NCBI GenBank assembly: GCA_002382445.1
Contig: DGAQ01000070.1
Coordinates: forward strand, 2,037 to 24,994
Source of the DNA: Porticoccaceae bacterium UBA4026
Lineage (GTDB): Bacteria; Pseudomonadota; Gammaproteobacteria; Pseudomonadales; Porticoccaceae
Direction: 5' to 3'
Length of the DNA stretch: 22,958 nt
Part shown: positions 15,828 through 22,958 of the stretch, in pieces
Numbering within the stretch: position 1 is the stretch's first letter
Layout of the letters: the number at the start of each line of letters is the position of its first letter
The notes under the pieces: generated by a model
Told to the model about the DNA's origin: nothing
Databases searched by the model: none
What the model saw: the letters and a program-made list of their open reading frames with translations, nothing else
Position numbers and translations under genes: made by a program

Positions 15828-16268
15828 ATGCAGTTTTTACACACTATGGTTCGCGTTAGTAATCTTGAAGCCTCACTTGACTTCTATTGCGGTGGATTAG
15901 GCTTAGCGGAAATATCTAGAGTCGACAATGAAAAAGGGCGATTTACGCTTGTCTTCCTTGCCGCCAAGGACGATGCGGCCAACGCGAAATCTACTCAAGC
16001 ACCATTGATCGAGCTGACGTGGAATTGGGATGCTGAAGAGTATGTTGGTGGAAGAAATTTCGGTCATCTGGCGTTTCGTGTGGCCGATATCTACCAGACT
16101 TGCCAAACACTGGCTGATCGCGGTGTGGTTATTAATCGTCCACCGCGGGACGGGCACATGGCATTTGTTCGCTCACCTGACAATATTTCCATCGAATTAT
16201 TACAGGCTGGATCTCAACTCGCCTCAAAGGAGCCCTGGGCATCGATGGGAAACCTGGGCGAATGGTAG
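15828..16268 (+). CDS. gloA: Lactoylglutathione lyase (glyoxalase I)
   Basis: Isomerises the hemithioacetal of methylglyoxal and glutathione to S-lactoylglutathione, the first step of methylglyoxal detoxification, in the cytoplasm. The 146 residues form two beta-alpha-beta-beta-beta modules of the vicinal oxygen chelate fold. The four metal ligands are visible: H5 in FLHTMVRV, E62 in LIELTWNW, H80 in NFGHLAFRV and E123 in SIELLQ. The sequence is slightly longer than E. coli GloA (135), mainly in a loop around residues 52-60, and has extra residues at the C-terminus (KEPWASMGNLGEW), as in many marine and Pseudomonas homologues. A GGGGC precedes the ATG. It follows aceF by 46 bases without a clear terminator, so it may be read from the pdh transcript. 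Ni- versus Zn-dependence cannot be decided. Confidence 0.93.
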   Translation: MQFLHTMVRVSNLEASLDFYCGGLGLAEISRVDNEKGRFTLVFLAAKDDAANAKSTQAPLIELTWNWDAEEYVGGRNFGHLAFRVADIYQTCQTLADRGVVINRPPRDGHMAFVRSPDNISIELLQAGSQLASKEPWASMGNLGEW

Positions 16269-16282
16269 TCTTGCACCTCTAG

Positions 16283-17365
16283 TCAAACCTTTTTGAATGG
16301 TAACATTCCCATGGCTTGCTCAATATGCTGGGCGATGCCTATATCTTCAGACTTTAGATACCGCGCAATGGCATCTTTAAACTGTGGATGCTTAATCCAG
16401 TGAAGCGAATGGGTGTTAACCGGTTCAAAGCCTCTCACTAATTTGTGCTCACCTTGGGCACCTGCGTCATAACGACGAAGACCCTTCTCTATTGCAAGCT
16501 CGATACCGCGGTAGTAGCAAAGTTCAAAATGAAGGTAGGGGAACTCGCCCAGGCTCCCCCAGTAACGACCGTAGAGCGTCTCACTGTCAAAGAGGTATAG
16601 GGCACAGGCAATTGGCTCGTCGTCTTTGATACCAACGGACATGGCTATCTGCTCAGGCATAGTGGCTGCGATCTGTGCAAAAAACGCCCGGGTCAAATAG
16701 CCTTTTGTTCCGTTTCGCTTAGCGTAGGTGCGTTCATAGAGGCTATAAAAAAGGTCCCAGATCTCGCCGGTTATCTCTGGGCCGACAAGGAGCTCCACTC
16801 TGATGTCTTGCTTGATTATTTCGGATCGCTCCTTACGTATCATCTTTCGTTTTCGTGAGGTCATCGACCCTAAAAAATCGTCAAAATCATCATATTCCTT
16901 ATTGAGCCAATGATATTGTACGCCGCTACGCTTGAGTAGCCGGGGGTCTTCAAATAAAGCCAGCTGCTCCGAACTGGGAAATAGCAAGTGCCAGCTTGAG
17001 GCATCAACTTCATCGGCAAGTCTTATTACCTCATCTAAAAACTGAATGCAGTGCTGCCTGTCTAATGGGTCATTAGTTCTGACCCTAATGCCGGTAGACG
17101 GAGTGAAAGGTACTGCGGTGATTAGTTTAGGGTAGTACTCAAGTCCATTCTGATGATATGCGTTGGCCCAGGCGTGATCAAAAACGTATTCGCCCATAGA
17201 GTGATCTTTGAGATATAGAGGCATAAAACACTGGCTATTTTGCTCTTCAAGTTGCAGATGTATCGGAGTCCATCCGGTTTCGGGTGAAACACTGCCGCTA
17301 TCCTCAAGTGCCTTTAAAAAAGCGGGCCTTAGAAAAGGATAGGGAAATTGATCAGGTTGGGTCAT
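16283..17365 (-). CDS. FemAB-like GNAT-superfamily protein (COG3146/DUF482 type)
   Basis: A GNAT-fold protein of the FemAB_like group (PF04339), a widespread proteobacterial family related to the peptidoglycan aminoacyl transferases but with no proven substrate. Family blocks visible are YPFLRPAFLKALEDSGSVSPETGW near the N-terminus, WHLLFPS, YHWLNKEYDDFDDFLGSMTSRKRKMIRKER (basic helix), YERTYAKRNGTKGYLTRAFF, PIACALYLFDSETLYGRYWG and YDAGAQGEHKLVRGFEPV. I start it at ATG 17365 (360 residues). The frame is open to a TTG at 17449, but that stretch contains a perfect TATAAT on the coding strand at 17437-17432, more likely the promoter -10. Relatives often have about 20 more residues before the YPFLR block, so the N-terminus is unsure. 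Its stop is 14 bases from that of convergent gloA. Confidence 0.82.
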   Translation of the reverse strand: MTQPDQFPYPFLRPAFLKALEDSGSVSPETGWTPIHLQLEEQNSQCFMPLYLKDHSMGEYVFDHAWANAYHQNGLEYYPKLITAVPFTPSTGIRVRTNDPLDRQHCIQFLDEVIRLADEVDASSWHLLFPSSEQLALFEDPRLLKRSGVQYHWLNKEYDDFDDFLGSMTSRKRKMIRKERSEIIKQDIRVELLVGPEITGEIWDLFYSLYERTYAKRNGTKGYLTRAFFAQIAATMPEQIAMSVGIKDDEPIACALYLFDSETLYGRYWGSLGEFPYLHFELCYYRGIELAIEKGLRRYDAGAQGEHKLVRGFEPVNTHSLHWIKHPQFKDAIARYLKSEDIGIAQHIEQAMGMLPFKKV

Positions 17366-17431
17366 AGCTTTGCAGTTCTCATTTAATCTGCTGGACCTTA
17401 TCCGGATCGGGACCAGTGGAATCAGCAGGGT

Positions 17432-17437
17432 ATTATA
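17432..17437 (-). promoter_or_regulatory. Candidate -10 element for the FemAB-like gene
   Basis: A perfect TATAAT on the minus strand lies 66 bases upstream of the ATG at 17365. No good -35 sits at 16-18 bases, so this is a weak call used mainly to weigh the start codon. Confidence 0.3.
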
Positions 17438-17622
17438 GTGGGCCTTCAATCGTTCTACACTGACATAATCGACTTCAAACAGAATGCCCCTGGACTAAGT
17501 TACGGGCTGTCATTAAAAACTGATCATTTATCTATATTTTGATTCTAGTCTTACGAGATAGGGAGGCATTAGGGTATCATTGCACAGATTGAGCGCAACC
17601 CCTTCAGATGGAGAAATTTTGG

Positions 17623-18810
17623 ATGATTATTAAGCCTCGCGTGAGAGGATTTATGTGTATTACGAGTCACCCGACTGGCTGTGAACGCAACGTGGTGGAG
17701 CAAATTAACTATATTAAGTCTCAAGTAGCGGTTGTGGGTCCAAAGCGCGTGCTGGTGATTGGTAGTTCAACGGGATACGGGTTGTCTGCGCGTATTACCG
17801 CTGCTTTTGGTTGCGGAGCTTCAACACTAGGCATATTTTTTGAGAAGCCTGGTACCGACCGCAAGCCCGGAAGCGCAGGCTGGTATAACAGTGCGGCGTT
17901 CCATAAGCATGCCGACGCCAATGGTATTTATGCTAAGAGTATCAATGGTGATGCATTTTCCGACGAAGTAAAGCAACGGGCCATCACAACAATAAAAGAA
18001 GATCTCGGTCAGATTGATTTGGTCATATATAGCTTGGCTGCACCACGACGACAGCACCCTAAAACTGGCGAAGTATTTAACTCGACTTTAAAGCCCGTTG
18101 GCAAAAATATCAGTATGCGCGGCATTAATACCGATAAAGAAACTATCCAAGAATTTAGCCTTGAGGCTGCCAGTGAGCAGGAAATTCAGGATACGGTTGC
18201 CGTGATGGGGGGCGAAGACTGGCAGATGTGGCTTGAGGCCTTAAGTGTTGCAGGCGTGCTCGCTGAGGGCGCCAAAACTACCGCATTTACTTATATTGGA
18301 GAGAAGATGACCTGGGACCTGTATTGGGATGGGACCATCGGTCAGGCGAAGAAGGATCTTGATACCAAAGTAATATCCATTAGAGACTCTTTAGCTCGGA
18401 GCGGTGGAGATGCTCGTGTGGCGGTGTTAAAGGCTGTTGTTACACAGTCCAGTTCAGCTATCCCAATAATGCCTCTTTATTTAGCGATGTTATTCCGTGA
18501 GATGAAAGCTGACGGTAGTCACGAGGGCTGTATCGAGCAGCTTTATCGCCTGTTTACAGAGGGACTTTATACTGATACACCTCGATATGATCAAGAGGGT
18601 CGCCTCAGAATGGATGATCTCGAGCTACGCCCAGAGATACAGGATGCTGTGGCTAAATCTTGGGCTAATATATCGACTGAAAACCTGAGACAGTTAACCG
18701 ACTTTGCTGGATACAAGCATGAATTTCTGGCTCTCTTTGGCTTCGATATTGCCGGTATCGATTATGAAGCCGATGTAAATCCGGAAGTGGACATTGCACA
18801 ACTTGTTTAA
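17623..18810 (+). CDS. fabV: Trans-2-enoyl-ACP reductase FabV
   Basis: NADH-dependent enoyl-ACP (and enoyl-CoA) reductase, the last step of each fatty acid elongation cycle, in the cytoplasm. It is the FabV type, longer than FabI and known in Vibrio, Pseudomonas and Yersinia as little affected by triclosan. The 395 residues begin MIIKPRVRGFMCITSHPTGC, the family start. The dinucleotide-binding loop is VLVIGSSTGYGLS (G47, G51, G53), and the catalytic pair is the FabV-specific Tyr-x8-Lys, Y234 and K243 in YWDGTIGQAK, instead of the Tyr-x6-Lys of FabI. The start at ATG 17623 is supported by GGAG nine bases upstream; the in-frame ATG at 17608 would include that site. The lpxL-type gene follows after 12 bases and is very probably co-transcribed. 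No other enoyl reductase gene is in the window. Confidence 0.96.
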   Translation: MIIKPRVRGFMCITSHPTGCERNVVEQINYIKSQVAVVGPKRVLVIGSSTGYGLSARITAAFGCGASTLGIFFEKPGTDRKPGSAGWYNSAAFHKHADANGIYAKSINGDAFSDEVKQRAITTIKEDLGQIDLVIYSLAAPRRQHPKTGEVFNSTLKPVGKNISMRGINTDKETIQEFSLEAASEQEIQDTVAVMGGEDWQMWLEALSVAGVLAEGAKTTAFTYIGEKMTWDLYWDGTIGQAKKDLDTKVISIRDSLARSGGDARVAVLKAVVTQSSSAIPIMPLYLAMLFREMKADGSHEGCIEQLYRLFTEGLYTDTPRYDQEGRLRMDDLELRPEIQDAVAKSWANISTENLRQLTDFAGYKHEFLALFGFDIAGIDYEADVNPEVDIAQLV

Positions 18811-18822
18811 GGTTACAATATT

Positions 18823-19779
18823 TTGAATTTTAGTGAGTCTAAGGGCACGAAATTCCAGATTGGATTATTGCATCCAAAGCATTGGCCTATCTGGCTGATC
18901 TTTGGATTATGGCGTTTTATTACTATTTTCCCCTTCTCAGTCTTACTGATTTTTGGCAAAGTATTAGGTCTTTTGTTACACAGTATCCCTAATAGACGTA
19001 AGCATATTGCCAAGCGTAATATAGAAATTTGTTTCCCTGAGAGGACGATTGCTGAGCAGCAAAAGATGCTTAGGGATAACTTTATTAATATGGGGATCGC
19101 CGTAATGGAAACGGGGATTGCATGGTGGTGGCCAAAACGTCGGTTTGCTAAGTTGATCAAGTACGATGGCCTTGAGTATTTTGACTCAATAGATCCAGGC
19201 CAGGGCATAATGTTGCTCGGGATTCACTTTACTACTCTGGAAATCGGTGGTGGTGCCATAGCAATGGCCACTCAAATGGATGGAATGTACCGCGCACATG
19301 GCAATCCGGTTTATGACTTTATTCAAGCGCGAGGCCGTGTCTCAAAAGGGCAAGGCAATACGGTCGTGTATGAGCGGAGAGATGTTAGAGGCACAATGAA
19401 AGCCCTCAAAAAGGGGCGCACGCTTTGGTATGGTCCAGACCAGGACTATGGGTTAGTTCAGGGATTGTTTGCTCCTTTCTTTGGTATTCAGGCGGCTACT
19501 GTTTATGGTACTGCAAGGTTTGCGAAAATATCTGGGGCTGCAGTCATTCCTTTTAGTCATATTAGACTTGAAGGTACCAAGGGCTACCAAATAACCATAT
19601 ATCCACCCTTAGAGAAGTTTCCGGAGGGCGATGATCTAGTGGATGCAACGCGGATTAATCAGCTGGTCGAACAATTCATTTTACTCCAGCCAGATCAATA
19701 TCTGTGGGCGCATCGACGATTTAAAAACCGCCCTGAAGGTGAGCCCGATGTCTATAAGTTACCGGCCACAGTCAAATGA
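18823..19779 (+). CDS. lpxL: Lipid A biosynthesis lauroyl acyltransferase (LpxL/HtrB family)
   Basis: Transfers a fatty acyl chain, typically laurate from acyl-ACP, onto Kdo2-lipid IVA to make the acyloxyacyl group of lipid A, at the inner face of the cytoplasmic membrane. A hydrophobic N-terminal segment (about 22-52) is followed by the LPLAT domain. The catalytic HX4E is GIHFTTLE (H135, E140), with later blocks KGRTLWYGPDQDYG and FFGIQAATVYGTARFAKISGAAVIPF and the C-terminal PDQYLWAHRRFKNRPEGEP. The length of 318 residues is usual (about 305-320). The start is TTG 18823, with AAGG about ten bases upstream; no ATG is available before the conserved region. It lies 12 bases after fabV, joining acyl-ACP production to its use. 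LpxL against LpxM or LpxP cannot be settled by eye; LpxL/HtrB seems likeliest. Confidence 0.9.
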   Translation: MNFSESKGTKFQIGLLHPKHWPIWLIFGLWRFITIFPFSVLLIFGKVLGLLLHSIPNRRKHIAKRNIEICFPERTIAEQQKMLRDNFINMGIAVMETGIAWWWPKRRFAKLIKYDGLEYFDSIDPGQGIMLLGIHFTTLEIGGGAIAMATQMDGMYRAHGNPVYDFIQARGRVSKGQGNTVVYERRDVRGTMKALKKGRTLWYGPDQDYGLVQGLFAPFFGIQAATVYGTARFAKISGAAVIPFSHIRLEGTKGYQITIYPPLEKFPEGDDLVDATRINQLVEQFILLQPDQYLWAHRRFKNRPEGEPDVYKLPATVK

Positions 19780-19876
19780 CCCTAAAAGTGTTTTCATCTG
19801 TAGGGTTTTACTTGTACCTAAGGGATAGCCTCAGTACCATAACTGCCTTTATTAAGTCCACTAACTGGAGAATTAA

Positions 19877-20758
19877 ATGATCACTGGCAGTATTGTTGCA
19901 TTGGCTACGTCTATGCAAGCGGGCTCTCTCAACATAGATTGGCCGTCACTTAAGGGGTTAGTAGAGTGGCATATTCAGCAAGGCACCAATGGGATCGTCG
20001 CGGTAGGTACTACTGGCGAGTCCTCTACGCTCAATGTAACAGAGCATAAGGAAGTAATTAGGGTCATTGTAGAGCAGGCGGCTGGTCGTATACCGGTTAT
20101 CGCAGGAACCGGGGCTAACTCTACAACCGAAGCTATTTTACTCACTAAGGCTGCCCATGCGGCTGGAGCAGATGCCTGCCTGCTAGTCACTCCGTACTAT
20201 AATAAACCGACTCAAGAGGGGCTTTATCTGCACTATAAAGAAATCGCTGAGGCTGTGGATATAAATCAAATACTTTATAACGTCCCAGGAAGAACTGCCT
20301 GTGATATGCAGCCCGATACGGTCGCGCGTCTAAGTAAACTAACTAATATCGTAGGGATTAAGGAAGCCACTGGCGACTTATCTCGAGTTGGGGCTTTAAA
20401 GGCTGGCTGTGGTGATGAGTTTGCCCTTTATTCCGGAGATGACGCAACTGCAAGAGAGATGATGCAAATGGGCGGGCATGGTTGTATTTCTGTGACCGCG
20501 AACGTTGCGCCAAAGTTGATGTCAGACATGTGTTCGGCAGCGCTTGCGGGTGACAGCGAGCGCGCAGCTAAAATTGATATGAGTTTGGCATTATTACATA
20601 CAGCGCTTTTTCTAGAGTCTAATCCCATTCCTGTAAAATGGGCATTATCTGAGATGGGTCTAATGGAAAATGTTCTACGACTCCCAATGACATCCCTTAG
20701 CAGGGAATATCAAGATACTGTTGTCGCAGCCCTCAACGCCGCGGGTATAACTAAATAA
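19877..20758 (+). CDS. dapA: 4-hydroxy-tetrahydrodipicolinate synthase
   Basis: Condenses pyruvate with aspartate semialdehyde, the entry into the diaminopimelate/lysine pathway, which feeds peptidoglycan and protein synthesis; a cytoplasmic TIM-barrel tetramer. It is complete at 293 residues. Active-site residues visible are T45/T46 in GTTGESS, Y107/Y108 in TPYYNKP, Y134 and R139 in YNVPGRT, and the Schiff-base K162 in GIKEATGD (E. coli K161). The ATG at 19877 has GGAG eight bases upstream. The space after lpxL is 97 bases, so dapA may have its own promoter; no clear one is seen. bamC follows after 41 bases, the dapA-bamC order common in gammaproteobacteria. Confidence 0.97.
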   Translation: MITGSIVALATSMQAGSLNIDWPSLKGLVEWHIQQGTNGIVAVGTTGESSTLNVTEHKEVIRVIVEQAAGRIPVIAGTGANSTTEAILLTKAAHAAGADACLLVTPYYNKPTQEGLYLHYKEIAEAVDINQILYNVPGRTACDMQPDTVARLSKLTNIVGIKEATGDLSRVGALKAGCGDEFALYSGDDATAREMMQMGGHGCISVTANVAPKLMSDMCSAALAGDSERAAKIDMSLALLHTALFLESNPIPVKWALSEMGLMENVLRLPMTSLSREYQDTVVAALNAAGITK

Positions 20759-20799
20759 TATAAGTGCAACTAATTGCACAATGAAGAAGGCTTTGTTTG

Positions 20800-21831
20800 A
20801 TGAGTAAAATAATCTCTAACACTATTATATTTGTTTTTATTTTTAGTCTCACCAGCTGTGGTTGGTTGGGGCTTAGGGATCGCGGTGAGGACTATCTGCT
20901 ATCCGAAGAAACAGCGCCGACAGTGATCCCCGTAGAAATGGATAGTGTGGCCCTAGGTCAGGCCTACCCAATACCCCAAATAGAGACTAATTCAGAACAG
21001 CTAAGTTCTTATGACGTGCCGCGGCCGCAACCAGCATCGGTCAACACATTCGAGAAGCTGGTTAAGATCCAGAGCTTTGATGAGCGACGTTGGGTGTTAA
21101 TCAATATCGCGCCAGGAGAGTTATGGCCCCGCTTACGAAGTGTATTGAATCGCAGCGGGGTCCCTTCGGCCCGTGCAGAGGGATCTTCTGGCCTCATAGA
21201 GACAGTTTGGGTCACCTTTAACTCTGATGAAGAATACTCCCATCGGTTTCGCTTTAATATCACGCCGGGTGTTCAATTAGACAGTACGGAGATATCTGCG
21301 ATACATAATCAGGTTATTCGAGGCGCTGAAGAAGAAGGGGTATGGCCAGAAGCCTCCGACAATGATCAGCGAGAGCTGGATATACTAACCTTGGTCGCCA
21401 ATGAGCTAGCGGAAGAGTCTAATTTCGCGAGCGTTTCACTTCTTGCCCAAGATATCGGTGGTTCAGCAAAGGTAGACATTGTGTCCCCTCAAGTTGCCGA
21501 CCCCTTTATTCGTATCAAGTTAGGTTTTGATCGCTCATGGGCATCACTGGTGTACTCCACTGAGCGAGGCGGTTTTACCGCGATTGACAAAGACCGAAGC
21601 CAGGGGATAATTTTTGTTAATTTCACAGAATCTGATTCTGAAGAAATTGGTTTCTTTGGGAAGTTATTTGGTGGGGGCAAGGATCAGGACATCATAAAGG
21701 CGAATTATCAAGTTCTTATGCAGACCCTGGGCTCTGATACAGAGATCAGAATAGTAAGTCACAACGGTAACGGTTTAACCAGAGCTGAAGCATTGAGATT
21801 GCTTACTGTGATACGTAGTAATCTTTCTTGA
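20800..21831 (+). CDS. bamC: Outer membrane assembly lipoprotein BamC
   Basis: A lipoprotein of the BAM complex, which inserts beta-barrel proteins into the outer membrane. It has a short signal peptide with lipobox LTSC, giving lipidated C20 and mature G21-W22; Gly at +2 fits export to the outer membrane. An acidic, Pro-rich unstructured segment (about 28-78), which in E. coli lies along BamD, is followed by two helix-grip domains (about 95-175 and 225-343). The 343 residues match E. coli BamC (344). ATG 20800 is used; a TTG codon directly before it could also be read, and AAGAAGG lies about 11 bases upstream. It sits between dapA and an MBL hydrolase gene, the arrangement known in Pseudomonas. 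BamC sequences diverge fast, so the call rests on lipobox, layout and context more than on motifs. Confidence 0.9.
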   Translation: MSKIISNTIIFVFIFSLTSCGWLGLRDRGEDYLLSEETAPTVIPVEMDSVALGQAYPIPQIETNSEQLSSYDVPRPQPASVNTFEKLVKIQSFDERRWVLINIAPGELWPRLRSVLNRSGVPSARAEGSSGLIETVWVTFNSDEEYSHRFRFNITPGVQLDSTEISAIHNQVIRGAEEEGVWPEASDNDQRELDILTLVANELAEESNFASVSLLAQDIGGSAKVDIVSPQVADPFIRIKLGFDRSWASLVYSTERGGFTAIDKDRSQGIIFVNFTESDSEEIGFFGKLFGGGKDQDIIKANYQVLMQTLGSDTEIRIVSHNGNGLTRAEALRLLTVIRSNLS

Positions 21832-21844
21832 GGAATTGTCTCTA

Positions 21845-22609
21845 GTGCGGTTTGCCTCCTTAGGCAGCGGTAGTAAGGGGAATTCTACGCTCATTGAGAC
21901 GCAGGATACCTGTGTGATGGTTGACTGTGGATTCGGCGTTAGAGACGTCTGTAGGCGTCTATTGGCCTTAGATAAAACCCCTGAAGACCTCAGTGCTATT
22001 TTGGTCACCCACGAGCATAGTGATCACTGGAAAGGTGTAGTGCCCTTGGCGCGTAAATTTTCCATCCCCATCTTCCTCACAGCTGGGTGTCTAAAGTCCA
22101 GAGATAGGGTTTATGAGGGTGTGAACTTCAATATTATCGACAGTCATATTCCCTTTACCATTGGTGATATTCAAGTGACCCCAGTTCCAGTCCCTCACGA
22201 TGCAAGGGAACCTGTTCAATATGTCTTTGATGCTCATGGTATTAAGTTCGGAATACTGACCGATATCGGGCATTCGACTCCTTTTGTCGAAGGTCAATAT
22301 TCAAATTGTCATGGACTGCTTCTTGAGGCGAATTATGATCAAGAGATGCTGGACAGCGGTCCTTACCCAAGCTTTTTGAAAGAGAGGGTGGGGGGAAACT
22401 TTGGTCATTTAAGTAATGACCAGCTAAGTGCTTTTTTATTGAAGATAGACCAACGTAATCTTAAGGTTATTTTAATCGGCCATGTCAGCGAAAAAAATAA
22501 TCATATCGATAAGGTTAAGCTAGCCATTGCTGACTCATTATTGGCTAGGGACCCTCTCGAGTATGCTAGCCAAGAAACGGGAAGTCCCTGGATTGAGCTT
22601 AATGGCTAG
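21845..22609 (+). CDS. MBL-fold metallohydrolase (YycJ/WalJ-like)
   Basis: A cytoplasmic metallo-beta-lactamase-fold hydrolase. The N-terminal MRFASLGSGSKGNSTLIE block and the metal motif THEHSDH (H56, H58, D60, H61) are clear, with later LTDIGHST and the C-terminal GHVSEKNNH adding ligands. Related proteins (YycJ/WalJ) have been linked to 5'-3' exonuclease activity and coordination of DNA replication with cell-wall growth in Gram-positives, but the proteobacterial members are uncharacterised. I start at GTG 21845, because MRFASLGSGS is the family start and GAGGA lies ten bases before it; an in-frame TTG at 21836 is only one base from that site. The gene begins 13 bases after the bamC stop, its Shine-Dalgarno overlapping that stop, so it is translated from the dapA-bamC unit. 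In Pseudomonas purC comes next; here a long non-coding region does. Confidence 0.87.
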   Translation: MRFASLGSGSKGNSTLIETQDTCVMVDCGFGVRDVCRRLLALDKTPEDLSAILVTHEHSDHWKGVVPLARKFSIPIFLTAGCLKSRDRVYEGVNFNIIDSHIPFTIGDIQVTPVPVPHDAREPVQYVFDAHGIKFGILTDIGHSTPFVEGQYSNCHGLLLEANYDQEMLDSGPYPSFLKERVGGNFGHLSNDQLSAFLLKIDQRNLKVILIGHVSEKNNHIDKVKLAIADSLLARDPLEYASQETGSPWIELNG

Positions 22610-22624
22610 ATTCTCTCTAGGGTG

Positions 22625-22637
22625 TAGGGTCTCCCTA
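22625..22637. other. Short hairpin after the MBL gene
   Basis: TAGGG-TCT-CCCTA forms a five-pair stem with a three-base loop, 15 bases past the stop codon. There is no T-run after it, so it is not a standard intrinsic terminator. It may protect or pause the 3' end of the dapA-bamC-MBL transcript. Confidence 0.3.
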
Positions 22638-22714
22638 TCGCGCTAGATTATTGTGTACTTAAGAGCAAGTTTTATTTTTGATTTTGAGCGATTAATTTCT
22701 CTACCAGTGACATT

Positions 22715-22927
22715 TTATCCACAAATGAGTCGAATGCTTAAAAATGTAGATGAGATATTGCTTGTAAGTCATTGATTCTTAGTTAATTTAAATCTAAGTA
22801 TCTGATATATAAGGATTTATTACTCTGATCAAAAAGTGATCAATCTAACATAAGGTCAGATTGATTAGGGGCTAATGGGGTTACGCCACTGTTAATCCAC
22901 AAAGTTATCCACAGGTATTGTGGGTAA
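22715..22927. other. DnaA-box cluster with AT-rich DNA: candidate oriC or DnaA-controlled promoter
   Basis: The region from 22610 to the window edge has no complete gene. It holds two perfect DnaA boxes, TTATCCACA at 22715-22723 and 22905-22913, and two with one mismatch: TAATCCACA at 22893-22901 and, on the minus strand, TTACCCACA at 22919-22927. Three lie within 35 bases, with centres 12 and 14 bases apart. Between the first box and this cluster is AT-rich DNA with two TGATCA sites (22826-22831 and 22837-22842, both holding GATC) and a hairpin (22837-22846 with 22858-22867, one G-U). T-rich runs at 22670-22685 could serve as an unwinding element. A TACAAT at 22937-22942 resembles a -10. Both oriC and the promoter of a DnaA-regulated gene such as dnaA fit; the right-hand neighbour is cut off. 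Confidence 0.55.
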
Positions 22928-22958
22928 CTTTTACCGTACAATCATGAAAGAATCACAG

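Noticed and set aside
17521..17580. TGATCA and TATCAT elements upstream of fabV as a FadR/FabR-controlled promoter
   Set aside because: The bases do not match the known FadR or FabR operators, and no acceptable -35 lies at proper spacing from TATCAT.
19780..19808. CCCTA ... TAGGG with TTTT after lpxL as an intrinsic terminator
   Set aside because: The stem has only five pairs and a 16-base loop, too weak to support.
20781..20807. Eight-codon frame starting ATG AAG AAG before bamC, overlapping its start
   Set aside because: No conserved feature or attenuator-like content; most likely chance around the bamC ribosome-binding site.
22944..22958. ATG followed by four codons (MKESQ) at the window edge as the start of a gene such as dnaA
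   Set aside because: Only five codons are visible, there is no Shine-Dalgarno sequence, and a -10-like TACAAT ends two bases before it. It cannot be called a gene from this window.

Overview
The window is a stretch of core chromosome from a gammaproteobacterium, probably a marine, Cellvibrionales/SAR92-like lineage. That lineage call is inferred from the gene set and an AT-leaning, moderate GC by eye; no search was run. It rests on homodimeric AceE with a one-lipoyl AceF, FabV enoyl reductase, NhaB, SohB, BepA, BamC, an LpxL/HtrB acyltransferase and the order dapA-bamC-MBL hydrolase, which is also the order known in Pseudomonas. I saw no insertion sequence, phage gene, CRISPR array, tRNA or rRNA, and no block of clearly foreign composition.

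Layout. Positions 3-551 hold the 3' part of a VWA/CoxE-like gene, then a FadD-type acyl-CoA ligase (606-2264) that ends at a 16-bp perfect hairpin shared with the convergent nhaB (2337-3842, minus). The plus-strand pair nudC (4040-4894) and sohB (4966-6045) runs into a convergent CPA2 cation:proton antiporter (6052-7227, minus). Then come a 38-residue one-helix membrane protein (7496-7612) and nadA (7639-8709), whose end overlaps that of the convergent bepA (8706-10154, minus). A PerM/AI-2E family transporter (10358-11431) precedes the pyruvate dehydrogenase genes aceE (11741-14404) and aceF (14462-15781), followed by gloA (15828-16268). A minus-strand FemAB-like GNAT gene (16283-17365) is followed by fabV-lpxL (17623-19779) and by dapA-bamC-MBL (19877-22609). 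The last 349 bases have no complete gene and carry a cluster of DnaA boxes.

How the genes work together. fadD, fabV and lpxL handle fatty acyl chains: activation, the last elongation step and transfer to lipid A. aceE/aceF feed acetyl-CoA, and gloA removes methylglyoxal, a glycolytic by-product. nadA makes NAD and nudC cleaves or decaps it. bepA, bamC, sohB and lpxL serve envelope assembly and quality control. nhaB and the CPA2 protein manage ions, and dapA supplies diaminopimelate and lysine.

I found no convincing new multigene system. The least explained signals are in the non-coding DNA: the DnaA-box cluster at the right edge, two matching TAGT-N3-ACTA operators and a Shine-Dalgarno-masking helix upstream of aceE, a 16-bp perfect palindrome before the PerM gene, an inverted repeat before nadA, and a 17-bp tandem duplication across the aceF stop codon. 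Five genes appear to start with GTG or TTG, and several other starts were moved inward on Shine-Dalgarno and family evidence.
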